Assembly: GCA_017523925.1 (NCBI GenBank)
Contig: JAFWVQ010000048.1
Span: 44,959 to 108,958 of the forward strand
DNA length: 64,000 nucleotides
Direction: 5' to 3'
DNA from: Clostridia bacterium
GTDB lineage: Bacteria > Bacillota > Clostridia > Christensenellales > CAG-138
Shown piece after piece: positions 1 to 8,605 of this stretch. Under the pieces are notes generated by a model. The model saw only the letters and a program-made list of their open reading frames with translations. It did not search any database and had not been told where the DNA came from. Made by a program: the position numbers and the translations under genes. Numbering within the stretch: the first letter of the stretch is position 1; each line of letters starts with the position of its first letter.

Positions 1-567
1 GCGCATCTTCATCGGGTGCGCGATAACGGCGATGCCTCCCGCGGCCTCGATCGTGCCGATGACCTCCTCGGGGCTCGGGTGCTGCTGATGGATATATGCG
101 ATCTTCCCTCGCCCGAGAATGCGCTCGAAAGCATCGCCCGTGCTTCCCGCAAAGCGCAGCTTCACAAGCGCTTCGGCGTAGTTTGCGCGAGTGGTCGCGC
201 CTCGGCTAGATTCGAGCACGGAGGAAACGTCCATCCCAAGCTCGGCAAGGCGCGCGGTCAGCCTTTCGTTTCTTTCGTCGCGCAGCTTTATCTTTCTTTC
301 CATCAGCGCCTTGAGATCGGGGTTTTCGCGGTCGATGCCAAGCGCCAGAATATGCAGCGTATCCTCGTAATCCGCCTCGATCTCGCAGCCGGCGATGAAC
401 GGAAGCTCGAGCTCACGCGCACGCTTTTCGGCTTCATCAAGCCCGATAACGGTGTCGTGATCGGTCAGCGCGAAAAGGTCGAGCCCCGCCGCCTTCGCGT
501 TTTCCGCAACCACGGCGGGCGCGTCCGCCCCGTCCGAACAGTATGAATGAGTGTGGATATCGAACAA
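1..567 (-). CDS. PHP-domain phosphoesterase (3' end cut by window edge)
   Basis: Reads for 189 codons without a stop from a TTG at 565-567 down to base 1, so the C-terminus lies outside the window. The TTG follows an AAGGAGGG Shine-Dalgarno and gives MFDIHTHSYCSDG, which fixes the start. The HxH near the N-terminus and the LTDHDT motif around residue 38 are metal ligands of the PHP (polymerase and histidinol phosphatase) superfamily, and IAHPM near the cut end fits a third metal site. Family members of this short TrpH/YciV type are cytosolic metal-dependent phosphatases acting on nucleoside 3',5'-bisphosphates or short oligonucleotides. The substrate here is inferred only. It is divergent from the DUF4253 gene across about 155 bp. 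Confidence 0.85.
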   Translation of the reverse strand, partial: MFDIHTHSYCSDGADAPAVVAENAKAAGLDLFALTDHDTVIGLDEAEKRARELELPFIAGCEIEADYEDTLHILALGIDRENPDLKALMERKIKLRDERNERLTARLAELGMDVSSVLESSRGATTRANYAEALVKLRFAGSTGDAFERILGRGKIAYIHQQHPSPEEVIGTIEAAGGIAVIAHPMKMR

Positions 568-658
568 CCTGCTTCCCTCCTTCGGCGCATTTCGGCGATA
601 TGCTTTTCGTTTCCATCCCATTATACACCCGTCGGGGGATATAATAAAGCCTTTTCGA

Positions 659-687
659 TTGACTCGGCGCTCCGGGCGCGCTATAAT
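659..687 (+). promoter_or_regulatory. Promoter of the DUF4253 gene
   Basis: TTGACT at 659-664 and TATAAT at 682-687 are separated by exactly 17 bp, a near-consensus vegetative (sigma-A type) promoter. The predicted start point lies about 30 nt upstream of the ATG at 723. A TATAAT on the opposite strand near 620-630 may serve the divergent PHP gene. Confidence 0.75.
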
Positions 688-722
688 ACAGGCGATAAAC
701 CTGTCGCGGAGCTTAAAAAAGC

Positions 723-1382
723 ATGAATCTATTCGATGATATAGTCAACAAACGCGCCGAGAGGCAGCGGCTCGAGCGCTTCACCGCCGAGCTGGACGCG
801 CTCGGCTTCCCCTATGAGCTGCTCGACGGCGGCATGAGCGAGGACGCGGTCACGGCGCGGTTTCTTGCCGAGCTTGAAGCCGCGCGGAGCGAGGGCTTTT
901 GCCCCCTGCTTGTGCCGTATGAGCCGGAATTCTTCGAGCAACTGCAGCTTGCCTCCTCCATGCGCGGCGGCTCCGCAAGCGGCACGGACGGCGCAAACGG
1001 TGCGGACAGTGCAAACGGTGCGGACAGTGCAAACGGTGCGGACTGTGCAGCCGGTGCGGCGGATGCGCTTTGCGTAGTTCCCTCTGCGGACTCCCCGGCC
1101 ATGAAGCTCGTTTTCACCGAATTTTCACGGAGCTTTCGTATGACGGCGCTCGTTCGCCTGCCCGCCTGCGCGCCATGGGAAGCGCCGCTGCGCCTGCCCT
1201 TCTGCGGAGCAAGCGGCTCCCCCTCGCCGAATGAGCTTGCCGAGTTTTTCCGCAGCCTGTATGAAAAAAGCGGGCTTGTTCCCGCCGCGCTCACCTGCGC
1301 CGAGATCGAATTCATCCTGCCGCCCGCCGAGGGAAGAAACGAAAGCCCCGCCCTGTTCCTCTGCCGCCTGCCCGCGAAATGA
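723..1382 (+). CDS. DUF4253-like protein
   Basis: 219 residues with a GGAG 11 nt upstream of the ATG and a clean promoter. The N-terminal part has a pattern GFCPLLVPYEPEFFEQL and the C-terminal part has LRLPFCGASGSPSPNELAEF followed by YEKSGLVPAALTCAEIEF, which resemble the two conserved blocks of DUF4253 (a lPFGGWNECP-type strand and an YGAVPA...EF strand). Function of DUF4253 is unknown. Between the blocks there is an Ala/Gly/Asn/Asp low-complexity insert encoded by an 18-bp tandem repeat (993-1046), absent from what I know of the family. A long opposite-strand ORF here is low-complexity and looks like a shadow. Confidence 0.6.
   Translation: MNLFDDIVNKRAERQRLERFTAELDALGFPYELLDGGMSEDAVTARFLAELEAARSEGFCPLLVPYEPEFFEQLQLASSMRGGSASGTDGANGADSANGADSANGADCAAGAADALCVVPSADSPAMKLVFTEFSRSFRMTALVRLPACAPWEAPLRLPFCGASGSPSPNELAEFFRSLYEKSGLVPAALTCAEIEFILPPAEGRNESPALFLCRLPAK
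993..1046 (+). repeat. 18-bp tandem repeat inside the DUF4253 gene
   Basis: Three contiguous copies of GCAAACGGTGCGGACAGT (third copy one mismatch), flanked by degenerate copies from about 975 to 1064. Because the unit is a multiple of three it encodes the hexapeptide repeat ANGADS and can change copy number without breaking the frame. Confidence 0.9.
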
Positions 1383-1501
1383 GCCTGCGTGCGGCCGCCC
1401 TTTTTGCCCCGATCGAGCCGAGCGGGCTGCGCCTTGCGCGGTCGGCTCCTTCCCTCATTCTCAGCCCCGATCATTGATACTTAACCGAATAATGCTAAGT
1501 G

Positions 1502-1542
1502 AACGGAGCCTCCCTCGTTTTGTTGAGGAAGGCTCCGTTTTA
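1502..1542. terminator. Hairpin terminator between convergent DUF4253 and gcv genes
   Basis: AACGGAGCC (1502-1510) pairs with GGCTCCGTT (1531-1539), with a further inner CCTC/GAGG pairing. On the plus strand it is followed by TTTTATG, so it best terminates the DUF4253 transcript; it may also stop the convergent gcv transcript. Confidence 0.7.
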
Positions 1543-1579
1543 TGCAGTTTGATATTTTTCCTTGCCCTTACCCTTGCCC

Positions 1580-3028
1580 TTATTCGGGCTTGACGTAGCG
1601 AACGATCGGCTTTCTTGCCGCCGTGGTCTCGTCGGGACGGCCGATGGGGGTGTTCTTCGGGCAGGCATGGACGCTCTCGGGATCGGTCAGCGCCTCATTC
1701 GCGATATCCTTCATCGCCTCGATGAACTCGTCGAGCGTTTCACGGCTCTCACTCTCGGTGGGCTCTATCATCATCGCTTCATGCACGATCAGCGGGAAGT
1801 AGATGGTCGGGGGATGGTAGCCGCGGTCGATCAGCGCCTTTGCGATATCGGTGGTGTGAACGCCCTTGTCCATCATCTCCTCGGTGGGGGTGACGATGCA
1901 CTCATGCATGCAGATGCGGTCGTGCGGAATGGCGAAAACGCCGCGCAGCGCGTTCTTGATGTAGTTTGCATTCAGAACCGCGTTCATGCTCGCCTCTTTC
2001 AGACCCGCGCCGCCGAGGGAGCGGATATAGGCGAATGCGCGAACGATAACGCCGAAGTTGCCGTAGAAATTCTTGACCTTGCCGATGGAATCGGGACGAT
2101 CGTAATCCAGCTCGATCATGCCCTCGCGCTCAACGAGCACGGGCATGGGCATGAAGGGCTCGAGGTGCTTCTTGAAGCCGACCGGACCGCTGCCGGGGCC
2201 GCCGCCGCCGTGGGGGGTGGAGAAGGTCTTATGCAGGTTGATATGCATAACGTCGAAGCCCATGTCGCCCGGGCGAACGATGCCCATGATCGCGTTGAGG
2301 TTCGCGCCGTCGTAGTACAGAAGGCCGCCCGCCTCGTGAACGATCTTGGCGATCTCCTTGATATTGCGCTCGAAAAGGCCGAGCGTGGAGGGGTTGGTGA
2401 GCATAAGGCCCGCGGTGTCGGGGCCGACCGCCTCGCGAAGCGCGTCCAGATCCACGCCGCCGTCGGGAGCGGATTTGATCTCCTTCACCTTGAAGCCCGC
2501 CATAACTGCGCTTGCGGGGTTGGTGCCGTGCGCCGCATCGGGAACGATGATGGTCTTTCTTTCCATATCGCCGCGCTTCTCGTGGTAGGCACGGATCAGC
2601 ATAAGGCCGGTCAGCTCGCCGTGCGCACCCGCTGCGGGCTGGAGGGTGAAAGCGTCCATGCCGCAGATCTCGGAGAGATAGCCCTCAAGATCGTACATCA
2701 GGCGCAGGGAGCCCTGAGCCATGTCCTCATCGAGAAGGGGGTGCATATTCTCGCTCATGCAGGCCACTTCCTCATTGATCTTGGGGTTGTACTTCATGGT
2801 GCAGGAGCCAAGGGGATAGAAGCCGTTGTCCACGCCGAAATTGCGGCGGGAGAGGTTGGTGTAGTGGCGAACGAGGTCGACCTCGCCCACTTCTGGCAGA
2901 TCGAGCCTTGCTTCGGCCTTCATATTCGCGGGGATCGCGTCCACAGCGGGCACGTCGAGCGCGGGCAGATCATAGCTGCGCCTTCCCTCGCGGGAGCGTT
3001 CAAAGATCAGCTTATAGGACTCTCTCAT
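1580..3028 (-). CDS. gcvPB: Glycine dehydrogenase (decarboxylating) subunit 2, P-protein beta
   Basis: 482 residues, full length for the C-terminal half of the split P-protein found in many Firmicutes. With gcvPA it forms the PLP enzyme that decarboxylates glycine and passes the aminomethyl group to lipoyl-GcvH. The PLP lysine lies in [17 protein letters not shown] (HKTF motif), and [13 protein letters not shown] near residue 65 is typical. The ATG at 3026-3028 overlaps the TAA of gcvPA by one base (TAATG), which indicates translational coupling. It is the last gene of the operon and is followed by short CCCTTG/CCCTTA repeats. Confidence 0.97.
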   Translation of the reverse strand: MRESYKLIFERSREGRRSYDLPALDVPAVDAIPANMKAEARLDLPEVGEVDLVRHYTNLSRRNFGVDNGFYPLGSCTMKYNPKINEEVACMSENMHPLLDEDMAQGSLRLMYDLEGYLSEICGMDAFTLQPAAGAHGELTGLMLIRAYHEKRGDMERKTIIVPDAAHGTNPASAVMAGFKVKEIKSAPDGGVDLDALREAVGPDTAGLMLTNPSTLGLFERNIKEIAKIVHEAGGLLYYDGANLNAIMGIVRPGDMGFDVMHINLHKTFSTPHGGGGPGSGPVGFKKHLEPFMPMPVLVEREGMIELDYDRPDSIGKVKNFYGNFGVIVRAFAYIRSLGGAGLKEASMNAVLNANYIKNALRGVFAIPHDRICMHECIVTPTEEMMDKGVHTTDIAKALIDRGYHPPTIYFPLIVHEAMMIEPTESESRETLDEFIEAMKDIANEALTDPESVHACPKNTPIGRPDETTAARKPIVRYVKPE

Positions 3029-4362
3029 TATTCTTCCGCTCCTTCCACAATATTTTTCAGCATGTCGATGAGGAAATCGATATCCTCCTTGCTGTTCAGC
3101 TCGGTTGCGCACCAGAGCATGCCGCCATCCTCGAGGATGAGACCGCCAACGATGCCCATATCCTTGAGCGCCTCGTTGATCTGCTCGGCGGGAGTCTCGG
3201 TGTCGATAACGAATTCATTGAAGAACGGGGTGTCGTAGCGAAGCTTGATTCCCTTTATCTTGCAGAGCTCGCCTGCAAGGTAATGCGCCTTGGCGATATT
3301 CTGCTCGGCCACCTCGCGCATACCCTCGGGACCCATCGTGCAGGCGTAGATGGTGCTCATAATGGCGCAGAGCATCTGGTTGGAGCAGATATTGCTCGAA
3401 GCCTTATCGCGGCGGATATGCTGCTCGCGCGCCTGGAGGGTCAGAACGAACGCCCTGCCGCCCTCGGCATCGGTGGTCTCGCCCGCGATACGGCCGGGGA
3501 GGTTCCTGATAAGCTTGCCGCTGGTCGCCATGAAGCCGACGTAGGGGCCGCCGAAGTTGAGGGGCAGACCCATGGGCTGCGCGTCGCCGATGGCGATATC
3601 CGCGCCGTAGTCGCCGGGGCGCTTGACTGCGCCGAGGCTGATGGGGTTTACGTAGCTTACGAGCAGTGCCTTTTGTTCATGCACGGTCTCGGCGATCGCG
3701 TCCATATTCTCGATGCAGCCGAAGTAGTTGGGCTGAGCGGCGATGAAGCCCGCACTCTCGGGAAGATTCGCCTTGAGCGCGTCCATATCGGTGATGCCGT
3801 CCTTATTAAGCGGAACCTCCACGAGCTCGATGCCGTAGCAATGCGCGTAGGTCTTGATTGTGCAGATAACGTCCGGATTAAGGCCTGCGGAGTAGAGCAC
3901 CTTATTCTTGCGCTTTGAGTCGCGCATCATCAGGATCGCTTCGCTTGCGGCGGTCGCGCCGTCGTAAACCGAAGCGTTGGATGCTTCCATGCCGGTGAGG
4001 TTGCAGATAACGGTCTGCCACTCGAAGATGCTCTGGAGCATGCCCTGGCTCATCTCGGCCTGATAGGGGGTGTACGCAGTGTAGAACTCGCTCCTTGCGG
4101 CAAGCTGCGGCACCACGGAGGGGATGTAGTGGCGATAAGCGCCCGCGCCCCTAAAGAGCAGGCCGCCCTCATCATTCTGCAAAATGTAGCCGATCATCAG
4201 ATCGCGAAGCTCTATCTCGCTCATCGGAGCGGGCAGGTCGAGCTCACGATCCAGGCGCAGATCCGCCGGAATATCGGAAAAGAGCTCGTCCATGCTGTTC
4301 AGACCGATGGCCTTCAGCATTTCACGGCGCTCTTCCATAGTGTTGGGAACATAGCTTTTCAT
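3028..4362 (-). CDS. gcvPA: Glycine dehydrogenase (decarboxylating) subunit 1, P-protein alpha
   Basis: 444 residues starting at [16 protein letters not shown]. An AAAGGAAAT box sits upstream of this ATG, so the longer upstream extension is not used. It is the N-terminal half of the glycine cleavage P-protein, a fold-type I aminotransferase-like subunit without the PLP lysine that dimerises with gcvPB in the cytosol. The family pattern [18 protein letters not shown] is intact. It is separated from gcvH by about 435 bp containing a terminator-like hairpin and a dispersed repeat, so its expression may be partly uncoupled from gcvT-gcvH. Confidence 0.97.
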   Translation of the reverse strand: MKSYVPNTMEERREMLKAIGLNSMDELFSDIPADLRLDRELDLPAPMSEIELRDLMIGYILQNDEGGLLFRGAGAYRHYIPSVVPQLAARSEFYTAYTPYQAEMSQGMLQSIFEWQTVICNLTGMEASNASVYDGATAASEAILMMRDSKRKNKVLYSAGLNPDVICTIKTYAHCYGIELVEVPLNKDGITDMDALKANLPESAGFIAAQPNYFGCIENMDAIAETVHEQKALLVSYVNPISLGAVKRPGDYGADIAIGDAQPMGLPLNFGGPYVGFMATSGKLIRNLPGRIAGETTDAEGGRAFVLTLQAREQHIRRDKASSNICSNQMLCAIMSTIYACTMGPEGMREVAEQNIAKAHYLAGELCKIKGIKLRYDTPFFNEFVIDTETPAEQINEALKDMGIVGGLILEDGGMLWCATELNSKEDIDFLIDMLKNIVEGAEE

Positions 4363-4686
4363 ATTATAAATTTCCTTTATAAGAATTTGCTTTTCGTTAT
4401 TATCATACTGAAAATGCAAGCTGCTTTTTCAGTATCAAACTACTTTTCTCGGCTCGGTCGGCTCAAGCTTTCCACCGCCGAGATCGTTCTCGCGGGAGCG
4501 GCAACACATACTTTCGTATCGAGGTTCCGCGCCTATCGCGGCGCGGCGCGCTCTGCGCGGCTCCCGTTGGTCGCGGGGTCGGCCGCTCCGGCTTTTGCTT
4601 TTCCGGATCGGTTCTCCCCGGCTCGCCCGCGTGAGCTTTCCGCCGCCGTTTGGCGAAATCGAAGCGTGAACGGCTATAAATCTCAA

Positions 4687-4753
4687 GAAACTCCGCAGGA
4701 GTTTCCACCTCAACTATTCACTATTCACTATTCACTCTTCATTATTCACTATA
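4687..4753 (+). repeat. Dispersed repeat, copy A (palindrome + TATTCAY heptads)
   Basis: GAAACTCC-GCA-GGAGTTTC (perfect 8-bp stem, 3-nt loop, 4687-4705), a short CACCTCAAC connector, then heptads TATTCAC, TATTCAC, TATTCAC, a variant CTTCATTATTCAC and TATA. It is the same module as at 32.7, 33.5, 34.0, 59.5, 59.6, 61.1 and 63.6 kb. Confidence 0.9.
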
Positions 4754-4786
4754 TAAAAGCGGCAGCCGGCGCGCTGCGCCGGCTGC
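4750..4786 (-). terminator. Terminator-like hairpin downstream of gcvH
   Basis: Perfect 11-bp inverted repeat GCAGCCGGCGC (4762-4772) / GCGCCGGCTGC (4776-4786) with a 3-nt loop. On the minus strand it is followed by CGCTTTTATATAG, a weak T-tract. It lies 12 bp after the gcvH stop, so it probably attenuates read-through into gcvPA. Confidence 0.65.
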
Positions 4787-4798
4787 GCAAGGATTTGA

Positions 4799-5176
4799 TT
4801 ACTCTTCCTCGGCGAGAAGCTGCTCGTATTCCTCTGCGGTGAGGAGCGCTTCCTCGTTCACCTCGGTGACCTCGATCTTGGCGATGAACTGGCCGTAGGC
4901 ATCCTCATTGAGGAGCTCGGGCTGCTCGTCCAGAGCCTCGTTTACCTCGATGACCTTGCCCGCAACGGGGGAGTCAACGGGGGAAGCCGCCTTGACGGAC
5001 TCAACGGTGGTGTAGCTGTCGCCGATGGCGATCTCGGAATCGACGTCGGGAAGCTCAACGTAAACGATGTCGCCCAGCGCTTCCTGCGCATGGTCGGTGA
5101 TGCCGAGAATGGCTACGCCGTCCTCGATCTTTACCCAGTCGTGCTCACGGGTGTATTTGCGGTCGTTCGGGATCAT
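4799..5176 (-). CDS. gcvH: Glycine cleavage system H protein (lipoyl carrier)
   Basis: 125 residues starting at MIPNDRKYTREHDW. GGAGG lies 7 nt before this ATG, and an in-frame ATG five codons upstream overlaps that box and is rejected. The protein shuttles the aminomethyl group between the P- and T-proteins on a lipoyl arm. The lipoylated lysine is K62 in VESVKAASPV. Length and the C-terminal acidic tail (LLTAEEYEQLLAEEE) match the family. It lies 45 bp downstream of gcvT. Confidence 0.97.
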   Translation of the reverse strand: MIPNDRKYTREHDWVKIEDGVAILGITDHAQEALGDIVYVELPDVDSEIAIGDSYTTVESVKAASPVDSPVAGKVIEVNEALDEQPELLNEDAYGQFIAKIEVTEVNEEALLTAEEYEQLLAEEE

Positions 5177-5221
5177 ATTAGTTTCCTCCATTTATGATTT
5201 TCTTTTATGATTGGGGTTTGA

Positions 5222-6307
5222 TTATCTCTTGTAGAAGGGCATGGGCGCGAATTCGCACTCGATCTCCCTGCCGCGAACGGAAACCGCCCATTTGCCGGCC
5301 TCGTCGCTGTCCGCCTTTACAAGGCACATAACGTAGTTGCCGCCGACTGCGGGAGCGGGGCCGCCCGAGGTGACCACGCCGACGACCTCGCCGTTGCAGA
5401 GGACCTCAGCTTCGGGGCGGGCAACGCCCTTGCCGACGAGCTTGAGACCGATGCGCTTGCGGGTCTGGGGCGCACGGAGCGCCTCGATGCCAATGAAGTA
5501 GTCCTTCTTGAGCTTGATGGCGAAGCCGAGACCGCACTCCATGGGGTTGATATCCGCGCTCATCTCATGGCCGTAGAGGGGCATGGATGCTTCAAAGCGC
5601 AGAGTGTCGCGCGCGCCGAGGCCGCAGGGCAGCATATCAACGCACTTGCCGGCTTCCATCAGCGCCTTGTGCAGGCGAACGGTGTCCTCCGCCGCGCAGT
5701 ACAGCTCAACGCCGTCCTCGCCGGTGTAGCCCGTTCTCGAAACGAGGCAGGGAACGCCCGCAACGATCATCTTATCGTTGAAGGTGTAGTACTTCTCGGG
5801 GATCTCGCCCTCAAAGCCCGCCGCATCAAGCACCTTCTGATGCTCGGGGCCCTGGAGCGCAAGCTGGCCCCATTTTGCGGAGTTGTTTTCAACGCGAACG
5901 TCGCCGAAAACATGCTCCTTCATCCACTCGAAATCCTTATCGGTGTTGCCCGCGTTGACGATGAACATATAGTGATCGTCCGCGAACTTATAGATGAGAA
6001 CGTCGTCCACAGCGCCGCCGTTTTCATAGCACATAACGGCGTAGCGGCAGCGGCCGGGAGTCATGGTGGTAACGTCGTTCGTCACCATCTTCTGAACGTA
6101 GGCGAATGCATCGTTTCCGTAGATATCGACCTCGCCCATGTGGGAAACGTCGAACAGACCGCAGCGCTCGCGCACGGCCTTGCACTCATCGAGAATGGAA
6201 GAGTACTGCACCGGCAGCGCCCAGCCGCCGAAATCAACGATCTTGCCGCCGAGCTCCATATGGCGCTCATAAAGCGGTGTTTTCTTGAGGGAATCGAAGT
6301 TTTCCAT
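5222..6307 (-). CDS. gcvT: Aminomethyltransferase, glycine cleavage T protein
   Basis: 361 residues from MENFDSLKKTPLYERHMELG, behind a GAGGAGGC Shine-Dalgarno. It transfers the one-carbon unit from aminomethyl-lipoyl-GcvH to tetrahydrofolate. Typical family strings are KIVDFGGWALPVQY, the ALQGPEHQKVLDAAG block and the TGYTGEDGVELYC folate-pocket block. First gene of the gcvT-gcvH-gcvPA-gcvPB operon. The likely promoter and a structured leader of about 125 nt lie upstream. Confidence 0.97.
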   Translation of the reverse strand: MENFDSLKKTPLYERHMELGGKIVDFGGWALPVQYSSILDECKAVRERCGLFDVSHMGEVDIYGNDAFAYVQKMVTNDVTTMTPGRCRYAVMCYENGGAVDDVLIYKFADDHYMFIVNAGNTDKDFEWMKEHVFGDVRVENNSAKWGQLALQGPEHQKVLDAAGFEGEIPEKYYTFNDKMIVAGVPCLVSRTGYTGEDGVELYCAAEDTVRLHKALMEAGKCVDMLPCGLGARDTLRFEASMPLYGHEMSADINPMECGLGFAIKLKKDYFIGIEALRAPQTRKRIGLKLVGKGVARPEAEVLCNGEVVGVVTSGGPAPAVGGNYVMCLVKADSDEAGKWAVSVRGREIECEFAPMPFYKR

Positions 6308-6469
6308 TAAAAGCCTCCTCAAAATATTAGCTTTGGTTCGGGGTCGCGCACACCCTCCCGAAAGAGTTTTTTTCACGCAGGATCGGGCAAAAGCCCCGCC
6401 CTTTTCCGCGCGCCGTGACCCGCAGACCCATACGCACTCATTATATAACCAAAAGGCAAGAAATGTAAA
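6308..6469 (-). promoter_or_regulatory. gcv operon promoter and structured leader
   Basis: On the minus strand TTTACA (6464-6469) and TATAAT (6440-6445) are 18 bp apart. The leader to the gcvT start is about 125 nt and can fold: GGGTC-GCG near its 5' end pairs with CGC-GACCC near 6340, enclosing a GGGC...GCCC hairpin. Glycine riboswitches often precede gcvT, but I could not find the conserved CGGGAGAG-type or CCGAAGG-type cores. The nature of the leader is therefore undetermined. Confidence 0.5.
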
Positions 6470-6584
6470 GCGAAAAACGAATATATTTGCGTTGATTTCG
6501 CCCGTTTGCCCCCGAATATATCCGACCGCCGCCCGCAGGCTTTTTCGCGCCGCAAATTTGCCGCATAACGCCGCGGTTTTGACA

Positions 6585-6622
6585 CAAGAAAAGGGCGCGA
6601 ACGCATAAAAACGCTCGCGCCG
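6585..6622 (-). terminator. Terminator of the 6655-7515 lipoprotein gene
   Basis: On the minus strand GGCGCGAGCG and CGTTCGCGCC pair around an A/T loop and are followed directly by CTTTTCTTGTG. It sits about 35 bp past the stop codon. Confidence 0.75.
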
Positions 6623-6654
6623 CTGTACGGCATATAAACAGAAATGATCTTCCT

Positions 6655-7515
6655 TTATGGCAGAAGCTGTTCATTAATACCGGCAGCTTCGTTTACGTAA
6701 AATATAGTGCATGGCCCATCGCATACGGATATGTATTCGGCTGCGTCATCGTCCAGGTAAAAAAGGAAGCGAGAGCTCAGTGAGCTGCCAGATTTATCAT
6801 CAAAATCAGGTGCGCCGCAAATTTTCGCAAAGCGATTCGCAACATATATGATGGCATCATCGTCGGTCTTGTTTAAGGCGATGGCATCGGCGCAGATCTC
6901 GCGCGCCTGCTCAAGCGTTAGGCGGGGTGTATCTTCTGCAAGCTTGCCCGTTATTATCCCTATCTGCCTTATATAATCGCCGTAATCTCCCGTTGGCTTT
7001 TTGATATTCTCAAGCCTTTCTCGCTGTTCGGGCGTGGCATAATAATAGGCTCGTTCATAGAGGGACATATCATCAACGGATTTGGTTGGTTCCGGCTCGG
7101 CGTGAAGTTCCCTGTATCCGGCATAATAAAGGTGCAAGATATAATCATCTGCGGATGTGCCGCCGACTTCGTTAACCAAATCCGAAATCTCATCCTCGCT
7201 GTATTCAGCATAAAGCGCTGACCTCAAGCCGATGATTTGTTCCATATCTATATCCGTGAAGCCATTCGCTCTGATTTCCGCCCATATTTCGGCACCGAAG
7301 GGTTCGAGAGTGCGTTCGGGCGTGGGCTCCGGGGTAGGCTTTATCGTTGGAGTGGGTGTGGGTTCTGCTGTTGGTTCCGGAGTAGGGGTTATTTTGGAAA
7401 CATCCGACTGTGAAGCGGGTATTGTGGCAGGTGCAGTCTGCCGCTCCGTGCAGGCGATCGCCATAAAAATTAAGCAGAGTATAAGCGTAAGTATAAATGT
7501 GAGCTTGATTTTCAT
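6655..7515 (-). CDS. Secreted lipoprotein with Pro/Thr-rich linker, unknown function
   Basis: 286 residues from MKIKLTFILTLILCLIF, with GGAG 9 nt upstream. The hydrophobic signal ends in IACTE, a plausible lipobox (IAC), so the mature protein should be membrane-anchored outside the cell. Residues about 45-70 form a TPTPEPT-type linker, followed by a helical domain of about 200 residues rich in Asp/Glu that I do not recognise. It follows the other lipoprotein gene (7663-8412) on the same strand, with a probable promoter (TATTATATAA) in the 147-bp gap. Confidence 0.75.
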   Translation of the reverse strand: MKIKLTFILTLILCLIFMAIACTERQTAPATIPASQSDVSKITPTPEPTAEPTPTPTIKPTPEPTPERTLEPFGAEIWAEIRANGFTDIDMEQIIGLRSALYAEYSEDEISDLVNEVGGTSADDYILHLYYAGYRELHAEPEPTKSVDDMSLYERAYYYATPEQRERLENIKKPTGDYGDYIRQIGIITGKLAEDTPRLTLEQAREICADAIALNKTDDDAIIYVANRFAKICGAPDFDDKSGSSLSSRFLFYLDDDAAEYISVCDGPCTIFYVNEAAGINEQLLP

Positions 7516-7662
7516 AGGATAAGTCTCCAATCTTATTTATTGACATACAGGGTGTAGGTTATTTCTTTATTATTTTTCTCGGATGCCCTTATATAATAGG
7601 TATTCAACGCGGAAGCAGATCGGCTGCCTTCGCGCCAAAGCTAATTAAGCCGATACAGCCCT

Positions 7663-8412
7663 TTAATCAAACATTGCCGCTATCTCCTCGGAAATGGCGA
7701 TGATATCGCTCGGCAGCCTGAGGCCATGCTCCTTTGCATATTCGGCAAGGGATTTTCCGCTGTTCATCGGGCAAGCATAGATGCAGCCGCATAGGGAATT
7801 GCCCTCCACCGGATCGTGAAAGGAATTCATGATATACATCGTATAGCTTTCGCCCACCTGCATCGGGCATTCAAGCTCATTAACGTAGTATTCATATTCA
7901 ACGCCCTTTTGAGGAACAAGCTCGAAAACGCCGCTTTCAGCCTCCTTGCGCGAATCGCGATCCTTGATTTTTATGCCTGTCTTTTCCGAGAGAAAAGCAA
8001 ACCAATCCTCGGCTAAAGTAAAATCGATGTGGCTATCCTGAATAACGTGCTTTATATCGCCAACCTTCACTCCGAGCGCATTGTATTCTTCCTGCACGCC
8101 GGTTATCTTTATTTCATAAACGGCATATCTGTCTTCCCTTTCAGTTTCGCGGTTCCATTCAATGTAGTATTTTACGGACAGAACCTCCGCGGAAATAAGC
8201 GCAGGCGCATGCCCGAGTTTTTCGTCTAAAGCATACGGCTCGGTAAAGCTTGAATAGAACGAACGCTGCGCCCCTTCCCCCTGTACCTTGGGCAGAGCCA
8301 TGATCTCTTGAGGGGAGAGCCTGTTTTCGATCGCAGGCTCGGTTTTCTTGCAGCCAGTAAGCGATAGCGCGGCGATAAGAGCGAAGATTAGGTATAAAAT
8401 AGTTTTTTTCAT
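7663..8412 (-). CDS. Lipoprotein of unknown function
   Basis: 249 residues. An AAAGGA box precedes the ATG. MKKTILYLIFALIAALSLTG followed by CKK is a clear lipoprotein signal (LTGC lipobox, Cys21). The mature part has alternating strands, for example VLSVKYYIEWNRETEREDRY, and a CGCIYACP segment with three cysteines near the C-terminus. No family recognised. It precedes another lipoprotein gene on the same strand. Confidence 0.75.
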   Translation of the reverse strand: MKKTILYLIFALIAALSLTGCKKTEPAIENRLSPQEIMALPKVQGEGAQRSFYSSFTEPYALDEKLGHAPALISAEVLSVKYYIEWNRETEREDRYAVYEIKITGVQEEYNALGVKVGDIKHVIQDSHIDFTLAEDWFAFLSEKTGIKIKDRDSRKEAESGVFELVPQKGVEYEYYVNELECPMQVGESYTMYIMNSFHDPVEGNSLCGCIYACPMNSGKSLAEYAKEHGLRLPSDIIAISEEIAAMFD

Positions 8413-8532
8413 AATCCCGATTCCTTTTTCTTTATTCCTTCGGATTCTTTATGATGGTATCATAAACGCCCTTCCATGTCAATCAAAACGCTTGCGAAAT
8501 TGCGCCGCTGCCGCATCGCGCCCCGGTTTTTA

Positions 8533-8566
8533 TAAAAGAAAAGGGCGCTCGCCGAAGCAAGCGCCC
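8533..8566 (-). terminator. Terminator of the 8606-10099 dockerin gene
   Basis: On the minus strand GGGCGCTTG...GAGCGCCC (8543-8566) forms a 7-bp stem with a TTCG-containing loop and is followed by TTTTCTTTTA. Confidence 0.85.
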
Positions 8567-8605
8567 GAAATGAGCTATATTGGAAGATTCAATGCGGCTT
8601 CCGCA

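Larger units (their letters stand above)
4363..4798. other. Intergenic region between gcvH and gcvPA
   Basis: No convincing gene. It holds a GC-rich tract with imperfect GCTTTCC(A/G)CCGCC motifs (about 4465-4660), one copy of the dispersed palindrome plus TATTCAY repeat (4687-4753) and a strong hairpin just after gcvH. ORFs through this region translate the repeat and are spurious. Confidence 0.6.

Noticed and set aside
812..1474. Minus-strand 220-codon frame opposite the DUF4253 gene
   Set aside because: Low-complexity Ser/Ala/Pro product without start signals; the plus-strand frame has promoter, ribosome site and family-like blocks.
4129..4842. Open frame spanning the gcvH-gcvPA gap
   Set aside because: It translates the TATTCAY repeat (FTIHYSLFIIHY) and antisense gcv sequence, with no ribosome site.
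6308..6433. Glycine riboswitch upstream of gcvT
   Set aside because: Expected by context, but the conserved purine-rich cores and tandem arrangement are not visible.
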